NCBI GenBank assembly: GCA_003555185.1
Contig: PWFZ01000054.1
Span: 1 to 5,650, forward strand
Source of the DNA: Balneolaceae bacterium
Lineage (GTDB): Bacteria; Bacteroidota; Rhodothermia; Balneolales; Balneolaceae
Direction of reading: 5' to 3'
Length of the DNA stretch: 5,650 nucleotides
Below the pieces are notes generated by a model, which was not told the origin of the DNA, did no database searches, and worked only from the letters and a program-made list of their open reading frames with translations. Position 1 is the stretch's first letter. Each line of letters begins with the position of its first letter. A program made the position numbers and the translations under genes. Positions 1 through 5,650 of the stretch are shown here, piece by piece.

Positions 1-868
1 GAGCCGCATGATCGACCCTCCCCCCTTCGACCTGAAGGATAAACCCATTATCGTTGGCAGTCAGACGTTCCAATGCGGAATGGGTCATTTCAGCAAGTGT
101 AGGTACATCGTTTTGCAGATCAAAAAGCGTATTATAATCCACCATATAGGGTAAATGGGAATCATTAAAAATTCCCAAAAGCTGACTGTTTCTCGTTGCG
201 TGATTTAATTCATTTTTAGTTTTAACAACTGTGTAACCCTTTTCGGTAAACGATTTATATAGATCTTTACCATCATCTCTGTGATCCGCAGAAAAGTGCC
301 GGTTTCCGCCGCCCATTAACACGTCATAATCTCGCTCGGAGTATTGTACAGCAATCTCATCTTCCATTTGACGCGATGGCATATTGATGCCAAAGCCCGA
401 TGGTGTCGCGTGTGTTATTCGTGTTGTTGTTACTAAACCGGTTGCCTTTCCTGCGTCTCTGAAAATTTCACAGATTGTTTTGTACTGCTCGTCGTTCGGC
501 CCCCAGTTTACAGCTCCGTTATTTATACGGTGCCCTGAACCCCATGAAGAAGCCGCGGATGCCGATCCCGTAACGCTCGAGTTTAAAGAAGCCATATCCA
601 TCAATCCACGGTGATAATCCCGATCAGATTCGTACAGCTTTATCCAATTTGTTTTATCGCCGTACTGATCCTGTTTTACAAGATCTGCTATCGCCATGGT
701 CCCGGCACTCATGCCATCAACCACTAAAAAGATTACGTTTTTAGCATCACCATAACTGCTTTTTTTTGTGCGATTTGCAGATTTCCCAAGAAACCCGGTT
801 CCTAAAGCAGCGGTGGATAGAGCTCCGGTTTTCAAAAAATCGAGACGACTTAATTTACTTTTGGACAT
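1..868 (-). CDS. Exported alkaline phosphatase, PhoA family (3' end cut by window edge)
   Basis: This gene encodes a metal-dependent phosphomonoesterase that would release phosphate from organic esters outside the cytoplasm. The 289 visible residues start at the ATG at 868-866, the only in-frame start before an upstream stop at 949-947. No Shine-Dalgarno is visible. Residues 4-28 form a Tat-like signal (SRLDFLK, then a hydrophobic stretch), but the second arginine is Leu9. Family landmarks follow: metal ligand D51 in VVDGM, nucleophile S102 in VTGSASAASSW, H153 and T155 in ITHATP, phosphate-binding R166, and E281/D286/H287 in VEGGRVDHAA. The numbering matches mature E. coli PhoA as far as R166. 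E281 and D286 correspond to E322 and D327 there. H153 and H287 replace E. coli D153 and K328, the pattern of mammalian-type enzymes. Residue 101, next to the nucleophile, is Gly where Asp is usual. The remaining C-terminal part, including the next His ligand, lies off the window. The cut codon begins with C, which is compatible with His. The gene diverges from the S9 peptidase gene. No Pho box was recognised. The family call is near certain; natural substrates are not known. Confidence 0.95.
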   Translation of the reverse strand, partial: MSKSKLSRLDFLKTGALSTAALGTGFLGKSANRTKKSSYGDAKNVIFLVVDGMSAGTMAIADLVKQDQYGDKTNWIKLYESDRDYHRGLMDMASLNSSVTGSASAASSWGSGHRINNGAVNWGPNDEQYKTICEIFRDAGKATGLVTTTRITHATPSGFGINMPSRQMEDEIAVQYSERDYDVLMGGGNRHFSADHRDDGKDLYKSFTEKGYTVVKTKNELNHATRNSQLLGIFNDSHLPYMVDYNTLFDLQNDVPTLAEMTHSALERLTANDNGFILQVEGGRVDHAA

Positions 869-1046
869 GAGATGTATAAAATTGGGTTGATAATAAATAG
901 ATTTAAAAAAACGAACTCTGTTATTAAAACGCGAATTATCTTTATGTTAACAGGTAGTTTTACGAGAGCTAAATATAAATTAAACTTTACAGACCGGCAT
1001 ATTTCATTCACATATGCTCATCAACTCATATATAACCTTCTTTATT
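869..1046. promoter_or_regulatory. Divergent intergenic region between phosphatase and S9 peptidase genes
   Basis: These 178 AT-rich bases separate two divergent genes and must hold both promoters unless the peptidase starts earlier (ATG at 1014). A perfect 8-base palindrome, TGTTAACA, lies at 945-952 near the middle. Read on either strand it gives TTAACA, a fair -35 hexamer. On the minus strand it is followed 18 bases later by TAATAA (926-921); on the plus strand it is followed 17 bases later by TAAATA (970-975). Both -10 matches are weak, so these assignments are tentative. I found no convincing Bacteroidota TAnnTTTG box and no Shine-Dalgarno before either start. A short open frame running from 872 on the plus strand has no supporting features and is not called as a gene. 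Confidence 0.35.
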
Positions 1047-3101
1047 ATGATGAATCAAATTAAAAGAAAAATACTTTTAACAGTATCATTATCAGTTATT
1101 CTGGCGTTTGTAACTGTTCCCATAACTATCGCACAAGGTGTTACACCGGAACATGTAGCCAAAACACAAACTGTGACGAGTTCCACAATGTCTGATGATG
1201 GCACACTTGTGGCATACACCGTTAGCGTTCCGGCTGATCCCTATGAAGAAAATGCACCCAATCAGACCGAACTTCATATTTTAACTATTGAAAGTGGTGA
1301 ATCAACACCCTATTACTCTAAAAGCAGTATTGGTAGTATTCAGTTTCGCCCGAATCATAACAGTATTACCTTTTTAACCACTAGTGACGATGAAAATCGA
1401 TCATTATATGAACTCCCTCTGGACGGTGGTGAGGCGGTCAAACTTTTTGAATTCGAGCGGAATATATCTGATTACTCATGGCATCTTGATGGTGATCATA
1501 TAGTGTTTTCCTCTTTTTATGATCCCGAAGAATCGGATTCACCGCTACCCTATCAAGCAAATGTTTATGAAGAAAATCAGCCTCAGCGCCCTGCCTATAT
1601 CACAAACGTTAGCCGGGAAGGTCATGAACCTCATCAAATACAAGTAGAAGGAACAGTTTATATGATGGAATGGAGTCCTGATGGTTCAAAAATTGCCCTT
1701 TCTGCAGCTCCCACCCCCGGTGTTGATGACTCATTTATGGCGCAATCCATTTATGTGGTTGATTATCGTACACGGGAAGTGGCAGCCGAAGTAAATAATG
1801 AAGGAAAGCTGGGTCAAATTGAATGGAGTCCCAATGGCCAGCAACTCGCCATTCGCGCCGGACAGGATATCCATGATCCGATAGATGGCCGTATCTTGAT
1901 TGTATCCGCTGATGGTGGCACACCCGAAATTATCGATAGAGATTTTGAAGGGAAATATGAACAAATTAGCTGGACTGGCGATAATGAAATCTCGTTTTTA
2001 GCGAGTATTGGAACCGCCACCGCATTGGGCACTATTCAGCCCGATGGATCAAATAAAAGCTATATGGTTGAAAGCGACCAACATGCAATCAGTTCTTTTT
2101 CACGTGCCGAAGATGGTGCTGTTTCTTTTGTTGCAAGCACCCCGGAGCATCCAAGTGAGTTGTTTGTGCGATCATCAGGTCAAAATGCGCAGCCTCAAAA
2201 AATGACGAACCACAATGAATGGCTGGCAGATGTCGAGCTTGGCAAACAGGAAGTTATTCGCTACACCGCCAGAGATGGAGAATTTGAAATTGAGGGGATG
2301 ATGATCTACCCCGTCGGTTATGAGAATGGTGATCGAATTCCTGTTATTGCCATGGTTCATGGCGGACCTGAAGCTCATTACAGCAACGGATGGCTAACCG
2401 GTTATCAGATCCCAGGACAAATGGCCGCAGCTAAAGGCTATGGTGTATTTTATCCCAACTACAGAGGTAGCACCGGGCGCGGAATTGAGTTTGTTTACAG
2501 TAGTCAGGCTGATCTTGCCGGAAAAGAGTTTGACGATATTGTGGATGGAGTAGATTATTTGATTGATCAGGGAATTGCTGACCGCGACCGAATTGGGGTT
2601 ACAGGAGGATCGTATGGCGGTTATGCATCGGCATGGATGAGCACCTACTATTCCGATCGGTTTGCCGCATCTGTGATGTTTGTGGGAATAAGCAATAATC
2701 TATCAAAATGGGGAACCAGTGATATTCCCAACGAACTCTATCTTGTACATTCACGCGAACGAATGTGGGAATCAGATGAAAAATGGATGGACTATCTGAA
2801 AAGAAGTCCTATTTACTGGGTAGATCGTGCTGAAACCCCAACGTTGATTATGCATGGCGCCGAAGACACACGGGTTCATCCGGCACAATCTCTGGAGCTT
2901 TACCGGCACATGAAAGTTCGCAAACCGGAAGTTCCTGTGCGATATGTTGAGTATCCAGGTGAAGGCCATGGAAACACACGTGCATCTTCCCGGTTCGATT
3001 ATTCGTACCGAATGCTTCAGTGGTTTGATACGTATCTGATGACCGGAGATTCATCTGCAGAATTACCACATTGGGACGCCCCGGTGCCTGAAAAAGATTG
3101 A
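1047..3101 (+). CDS. Secreted S9-family serine peptidase (prolyl oligopeptidase / acylaminoacyl-peptidase type)
   Basis: This is a serine exopeptidase-type enzyme of clan SC, expected to trim dipeptides or blocked residues from short peptides outside the cytoplasm. It has 684 residues from ATG 1047, a usual length for the family. That start (or the adjacent ATG 1050) gives a clean Sec signal: basic NQIKRK, a hydrophobic core, and probable cleavage near ITIA/QG at residues 26-31. The ATG at 1014 would put extra hydrophobic residues before the basic region and is less likely. Residues about 40-385 form a beta-propeller, with blade-like repeats such as EWSPDGSKIALS (208-219) and IEWSPNGQQLAI (258-269). 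The alpha/beta-hydrolase domain, about 400-670, carries HGGP (438-441, oxyanion region) and the nucleophile S522 in GGSYGGY (codon 2610-2612). D607 in HGAEDTRV (2865-2867) and H641 in GEGHGN (2967-2969) complete the triad. All catalytic residues are present. No sorting domain or lipobox was seen. A terminator follows 27 bases after the stop. Exact cleavage specificity cannot be read from the sequence. Confidence 0.95.
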   Translation: MMNQIKRKILLTVSLSVILAFVTVPITIAQGVTPEHVAKTQTVTSSTMSDDGTLVAYTVSVPADPYEENAPNQTELHILTIESGESTPYYSKSSIGSIQFRPNHNSITFLTTSDDENRSLYELPLDGGEAVKLFEFERNISDYSWHLDGDHIVFSSFYDPEESDSPLPYQANVYEENQPQRPAYITNVSREGHEPHQIQVEGTVYMMEWSPDGSKIALSAAPTPGVDDSFMAQSIYVVDYRTREVAAEVNNEGKLGQIEWSPNGQQLAIRAGQDIHDPIDGRILIVSADGGTPEIIDRDFEGKYEQISWTGDNEISFLASIGTATALGTIQPDGSNKSYMVESDQHAISSFSRAEDGAVSFVASTPEHPSELFVRSSGQNAQPQKMTNHNEWLADVELGKQEVIRYTARDGEFEIEGMMIYPVGYENGDRIPVIAMVHGGPEAHYSNGWLTGYQIPGQMAAAKGYGVFYPNYRGSTGRGIEFVYSSQADLAGKEFDDIVDGVDYLIDQGIADRDRIGVTGGSYGGYASAWMSTYYSDRFAASVMFVGISNNLSKWGTSDIPNELYLVHSRERMWESDEKWMDYLKRSPIYWVDRAETPTLIMHGAEDTRVHPAQSLELYRHMKVRKPEVPVRYVEYPGEGHGNTRASSRFDYSYRMLQWFDTYLMTGDSSAELPHWDAPVPEKD

Positions 3102-3128
3102 TGAACTAACTCATTCCATTTTATAAAT

Positions 3129-3157
3129 CCCTGCCCTATTTTGGAGGCAGGGTTTTT
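3129..3157 (+). terminator. Rho-independent terminator of the S9 peptidase gene
   Basis: A perfect 7-bp GC-rich stem, CCCTGCC (3129-3135) with GGCAGGG (3146-3152), encloses a 10-base loop and is followed directly by five T residues (3153-3157). It begins 27 bases after the peptidase stop codon. Flanking AAA (3125-3127) can extend pairing into the T run past one mismatch, which might give weak activity on the other strand, but no minus-strand gene ends here. This separates the peptidase transcript from the kinase gene. Confidence 0.87.
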
Positions 3158-3170
3158 ATACCTTGAAACT

Positions 3171-3210
3171 TGTATTACATCTGAACAAATTTTTAAACCA
3201 GATGTATACA
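3171..3210. repeat. Imperfect inverted repeat, 12 pairs with one bulged base
   Basis: The left arm TGTATTACATCTG (3171-3183) and right arm CAGATGTATACA (3199-3210) are complementary over 12 pairs, with only an extra T (3175 or 3176) bulged on the left. The 15-base loop is AT-rich. No T run follows, so it is not a terminator, and a clear terminator already lies 14 bases upstream. It sits about 100 bases before the kinase start and ends 5 bases before a TATAAT hexamer. It could be the binding site of a dimeric regulator or an RNA hairpin. The pairing is seen directly; the role is inferred. Confidence 0.6.
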
Positions 3211-3215
3211 GCAAG

Positions 3216-3221
3216 TATAAT
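3216..3221 (+). promoter_or_regulatory. Candidate -10 hexamer for the kinase gene
   Basis: This is a perfect TATAAT, placing a transcription start near 3228 and giving an untranslated leader of roughly 80 bases. The -35 match is poor: at 17-base spacing the hexamer is TTAAAC (3193-3198), inside the loop of the upstream inverted repeat, and an activator might be needed. A rival pair, TTGGTA (3233-3238) and TAATAT (3255-3260) with a 16-base spacer, is also possible. The match is to the E. coli housekeeping consensus, which may not be the right model for this organism. Confidence 0.28.
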
Positions 3222-3310
3222 CTGAAGAAAGTTTGGTATATTAACTGTAGAAGCTAATATAGCTAGAAATGCTCAGGCTTTTTTACATTTCATAATCCAA
3301 TACTACGTAT

Positions 3311-5194
3311 ATGGATCGCTTCAAAAAAAATCCCTCTATTCTGCACAAAGACTCCCACCTCCTCCATCTATTGATGGACTACGTTCCATATAGTATTTAT
3401 TTTAAAGATCTGGAAAGTCGATTCGTAATAATAAACAGAGAATGTGCAAAAAAATTTGGTATTTCTGATCCAAAAGAAGCCATTGGGAAGACTGATTTTG
3501 ACTTTTGCGAAGATTACCATGCTAAAAAAACCTTTGCTGATGAACAACGAATAATAGAGACAGGAAAACCACTCATTAATATTCTTGAATCCGGAACCAG
3601 TGGGACTGTCAAAGATAAGGAGTGGGGCACCACCAGTAAATTTCCGCTTGTTGATGAAAAAGGTGCCATCGTTGGAACATTTGGTATCACAGTTGACGTT
3701 ACAGATCAATTTCGTGCAGAAGAGGCTCTTCGAAAAAGTGAAGAGAAGTACCGCTCAATTTTTGAAAATATTCAGGATGTCTATTACCGAACTGATAAAG
3801 ATGGTATTGTTACAGAAATCAGCCCCTCCATAGAAAAATATTCGGAGTACAGTCGTTCTGAGGTGATCGGTAACCCTGTTGAACAGTTTTATTATTTACA
3901 GAAAGACCGTGAAAACCTGATACAAGAATTGCAAGAGCGCGGACATGTAAATGATTTTGAAATCCGGTTAAAAACCGCGTCGGATGAAATGGTTTACGCT
4001 TCCATTTCATCCTACCTGCTCCGAGACAGCTCAGGATGTGTTATTGGGGTTGAGGGAATTATGCGGGATATATCTGATCGAAAAGCTGCTGAAGAGAAAC
4101 TGAAAAAGAGTGATGAAACTCTTAATAAGTTATCTGAGCAGGTTCCCGGTGCTATCTATCAGTTTCAACAATTTCCTGACGGCAGATCGCGCTTCCCATT
4201 TACGAGTGATGCTATTGAAGATATCTATGAGGTAACCCCGGATGAAATTAAAACAGATGCTACCAAAGCGATTAATAGAATTTATGAAGAGGACTTAGAT
4301 AAGGTAACCGAAACTATTAATCACTCATTTCATACCCTGGAAAAATGGGAGCTCGAGTACAGGGTTAATCTACCAAAAAGAGGTCTTCGTTGGGTTTACG
4401 GCAGTGCACGGGGAGAGAAGCAGGATGATGGAAGTGTGATTTGGTACGGCTTTATTACTGATATTACCGAAAGAAAACAGAAGGAGCAGTCTCTCAGACG
4501 AACATTTGATATTGTGGGCGATCAAAACAAACGTCTTTTAAATTTTGCCCACATTGTTTCTCATAATCTTAGAAATCACGCCTCAAACATCTCAATGATT
4601 TTATCCATCCTCGACGAGGAGGAAGAAGATGAGGTAAAAACAGAATTTTTTGGTCACCTTCATACTGCATCTGAACGTTTAAATGAAACCATTGATGATC
4701 TGAATAAAATAGTAGATCTACAGGTAGAGACTGACAAGAATACTCAGGAGCTTAATTTCAGTGACTACCTTTCAAAAATAAAAGAGATACTTACTACTGA
4801 AATCATCAAGAAAAATGTGAAGATAAAGGATTCGGTTCCTGAAAATTTTAAAATAAACTATAATCCGTCCTATCTCGAAAGTATTTTGTTGAATCTGATT
4901 TCAAATGCTATAAAATATCGGCATCCTGAGCGGGATCCCGTTATTGAAATTGCTGTTCATACTGAGCACGAGCATCCAATTTTAACTATTTCCGATAATG
5001 GAATCGGCATAGATTTAGAGAAGCACGGCCATAAGCTATTTGGTATGTACAATACTTTTCACGGAAACGAAGATTCTAAAGGAATTGGGCTTTACATCAC
5101 AAAAAATCAAGTTGAGAGTATGGGAGGATCAATAAAGGTGGAAAGTGAAGTAGGTGAAGGAACCACGTTTACAGTTTCATTTGATAGCCGGTAA
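3311..5194 (+). CDS. Soluble triple-PAS sensor histidine kinase with HNLR-type H-box
   Basis: This 627-residue sensor kinase would autophosphorylate on histidine and pass the phosphate to a response regulator that is not in this window. It has no signal peptide and no transmembrane segment, so it should sense an intracellular or diffusible cue. Three PAS domains are visible: about 15-137 (starting VPYSIYFKD, ending FGITVDVTDQF), 145-258 (KYRSIFENI to GIMRDISDRK) and 270-390 (LSEQVPGAIYQF to GFITDITERK). Each ends in the typical D-[IV]-[TS] segment, and short charged helical linkers such as AEEALRKSEEKY join them. The dimerisation/H-box is FAHIVSHNLRNH, with phosphoacceptor H418 (codon 4562-4564). 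The ATPase domain has an N-box (LLNLISNAIKY, N532), a G1 box (DNGIGID, 562-568) and a G2 box (GIGLYI, 591-596), all intact. There is no receiver domain. The H-box carries Asn after His and lacks the usual Pro. Ligands and cofactors of the PAS domains are unknown. It starts 209 bases after the peptidase stop, behind a terminator, so it is probably transcribed alone. No Shine-Dalgarno is present. Confidence 0.94.
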   Translation: MDRFKKNPSILHKDSHLLHLLMDYVPYSIYFKDLESRFVIINRECAKKFGISDPKEAIGKTDFDFCEDYHAKKTFADEQRIIETGKPLINILESGTSGTVKDKEWGTTSKFPLVDEKGAIVGTFGITVDVTDQFRAEEALRKSEEKYRSIFENIQDVYYRTDKDGIVTEISPSIEKYSEYSRSEVIGNPVEQFYYLQKDRENLIQELQERGHVNDFEIRLKTASDEMVYASISSYLLRDSSGCVIGVEGIMRDISDRKAAEEKLKKSDETLNKLSEQVPGAIYQFQQFPDGRSRFPFTSDAIEDIYEVTPDEIKTDATKAINRIYEEDLDKVTETINHSFHTLEKWELEYRVNLPKRGLRWVYGSARGEKQDDGSVIWYGFITDITERKQKEQSLRRTFDIVGDQNKRLLNFAHIVSHNLRNHASNISMILSILDEEEEDEVKTEFFGHLHTASERLNETIDDLNKIVDLQVETDKNTQELNFSDYLSKIKEILTTEIIKKNVKIKDSVPENFKINYNPSYLESILLNLISNAIKYRHPERDPVIEIAVHTEHEHPILTISDNGIGIDLEKHGHKLFGMYNTFHGNEDSKGIGLYITKNQVESMGGSIKVESEVGEGTTFTVSFDSR

Positions 5195-5234
5195 TTGAAG
5201 TATTCAGTGTTTTCATTGCACCCTTTCTCAGATA
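5195..5234. other. Short convergent gap without a recognisable terminator
   Basis: Forty bases separate the stop codons of the kinase and the permease. The only hairpin I find is weak (CAGTG, loop TTTT, CATTG, including a G-T pair) and has no T tract on either side. Readthrough into the opposite gene, or factor-dependent termination, is therefore possible. Confidence 0.4.
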
Positions 5235-5650
5235 TTAAACCAAAATCCACGCCATCAGCTGAATGGCAATTAATCCTGTAATCCCCATAATTAATGTGGC
5301 TACAGTATGTGTTTTTAACGCAGTTGAAGTGTCCATTTCAGAAAATTTTGCCACTACCCAGAAGTAGCTATCGTTTACGTGCGACACGGTAAGTGAACCC
5401 GCGCCTATTGCCAAAACGGCAAGTGCCAGTCCGTTTGTAGAGTCGAGTCCAAGTGGCTCAACCAACGGCGCGCAAATCGCTGCAGCAGTAATAATAGCCA
5501 CCGTTGACGAACCCTGAGCTGTCTTTAAAAATGCGGCAATCAAAAAGGGAACCAGTACCCCCAGGCCTCCAATTGTGGCAAATTGTGCAGCAAACTCTCC
5601 TAAATCTGTTTGACGCAATACCTCACCAAAAGCTCCCCCTGCCCCGGTAA
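5235..5650 (-). CDS. GntP-family gluconate-type permease, C-terminal part (5' end cut by window edge)
   Basis: This is the last 137 residues of an inner-membrane proton symporter of the GntP family. Members import gluconate or related sugar acids and hydroxy acids (gluconate, fructuronate, D-glycerate) or D-serine. The frame is open to the window edge, so the start lies outside. Visible family features are the glycine-rich GAGGAFGEVL at residues 2-11 of the fragment, the AQGSSTVA segment within a long hydrophobic region, and the SHVND..FW motif. A hydrophobic C-terminal helix ends in AWILV and the TAA stop at 5237-5235. Three to four membrane segments can be made out. Full-length members have about 440-460 residues, so roughly the last third is present. 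The substrate cannot be deduced from this end, and a neighbouring gluconate kinase or similar gene would be needed to refine it. It converges on the kinase gene and shares no transcript direction with it. Confidence 0.93.
   Translation of the reverse strand, partial: TGAGGAFGEVLRQTDLGEFAAQFATIGGLGVLVPFLIAAFLKTAQGSSTVAIITAAAICAPLVEPLGLDSTNGLALAVLAIGAGSLTVSHVNDSYFWVVAKFSEMDTSTALKTHTVATLIMGITGLIAIQLMAWILV

Noticed and set aside
384..614. Plus-strand open frame opposite the phosphatase gene
   Set aside because: It lies wholly within the phosphatase coding frame on the other strand, and its translation shows no domain or signal.
870..878. AGATGTATA shared with 3200-3208 in the other intergenic gap
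   Set aside because: A single 9-base match is expected many times by chance in a window this size. It is not evidence of a common operator.
872..1063. 63-codon plus-strand open frame in the divergent gap
   Set aside because: It has no ribosome binding site and an AT-driven composition, overlaps the peptidase start, and shows no recognisable motif. It is most likely non-coding.
3252..3264. Small dyad AGCTA-ATA-TAGCT upstream of the kinase
   Set aside because: Five-base arms in AT-rich DNA are expected by chance. It is not linked to a convincing promoter.
3368..3709. 113-codon minus-strand open frame opposite the kinase's first PAS domain
   Set aside because: The opposite strand encodes a well-formed PAS domain. 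The antisense translation has an unnatural composition rich in Phe, Ile and Cys, with no motif.
5195..5234. Possible bidirectional terminator between kinase and permease
   Set aside because: The only hairpin is a weak 5-bp stem with a G-T pair and no T tract.
1..5650. An undescribed defence, mobile or multi-gene system
   Set aside because: All four genes belong to well-known families. There are no transposase or integrase genes, direct repeats, attachment sites or arrays, and no abrupt composition change was seen.

Overview
The window holds four protein genes and nothing that looks mobile or foreign. From left to right they are: the first 289 residues of an exported PhoA-family alkaline phosphatase (minus strand, cut by the left edge); a complete secreted S9-family serine peptidase with a beta-propeller (plus strand); a complete soluble histidine kinase with three PAS domains (plus strand); and the last 137 residues of a GntP-family gluconate-type permease (minus strand, cut by the right edge). 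There are no tRNA or rRNA genes, no CRISPR array and no insertion sequence. No stretch over 300 bases lacks a gene.

The DNA looks moderately AT-rich. None of the three visible starts has a Shine-Dalgarno sequence, which is common in Bacteroidota and their relatives. The kinase H-box (SHNLR rather than SHELR) also resembles kinases common in Bacteroidota and Balneolota. I therefore lean towards a free-living, probably aquatic, heterotroph of the Bacteroidota/Balneolota group. This is an inference from style, not a placement.

Layout: the phosphatase and peptidase diverge from a shared AT-rich gap of about 180 bases (869-1046). The peptidase is followed by a clear intrinsic terminator (3129-3157), so the kinase is probably its own transcription unit. 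In the 209-base gap before the kinase there is a 12-pair inverted repeat with a one-base bulge (3171-3210), just upstream of a perfect TATAAT hexamer (3216-3221). This is a candidate operator-promoter arrangement for the kinase. The kinase and permease converge across 40 bases with no recognisable terminator.

Functionally the set fits nutrient scavenging: phosphate release from organic esters and peptide trimming outside the cytoplasm, sugar-acid uptake across the inner membrane, and an intracellular sensor kinase with no response regulator in view. Nothing ties the genes into one pathway, and I see no evidence of an undescribed multi-gene system. The points most worth a second look are: the phosphatase's near-perfect Tat signal with its second arginine replaced by leucine; its Asp-to-Gly change next to the nucleophile; the inverted repeat before the kinase; and the kinase's unusual H-box.
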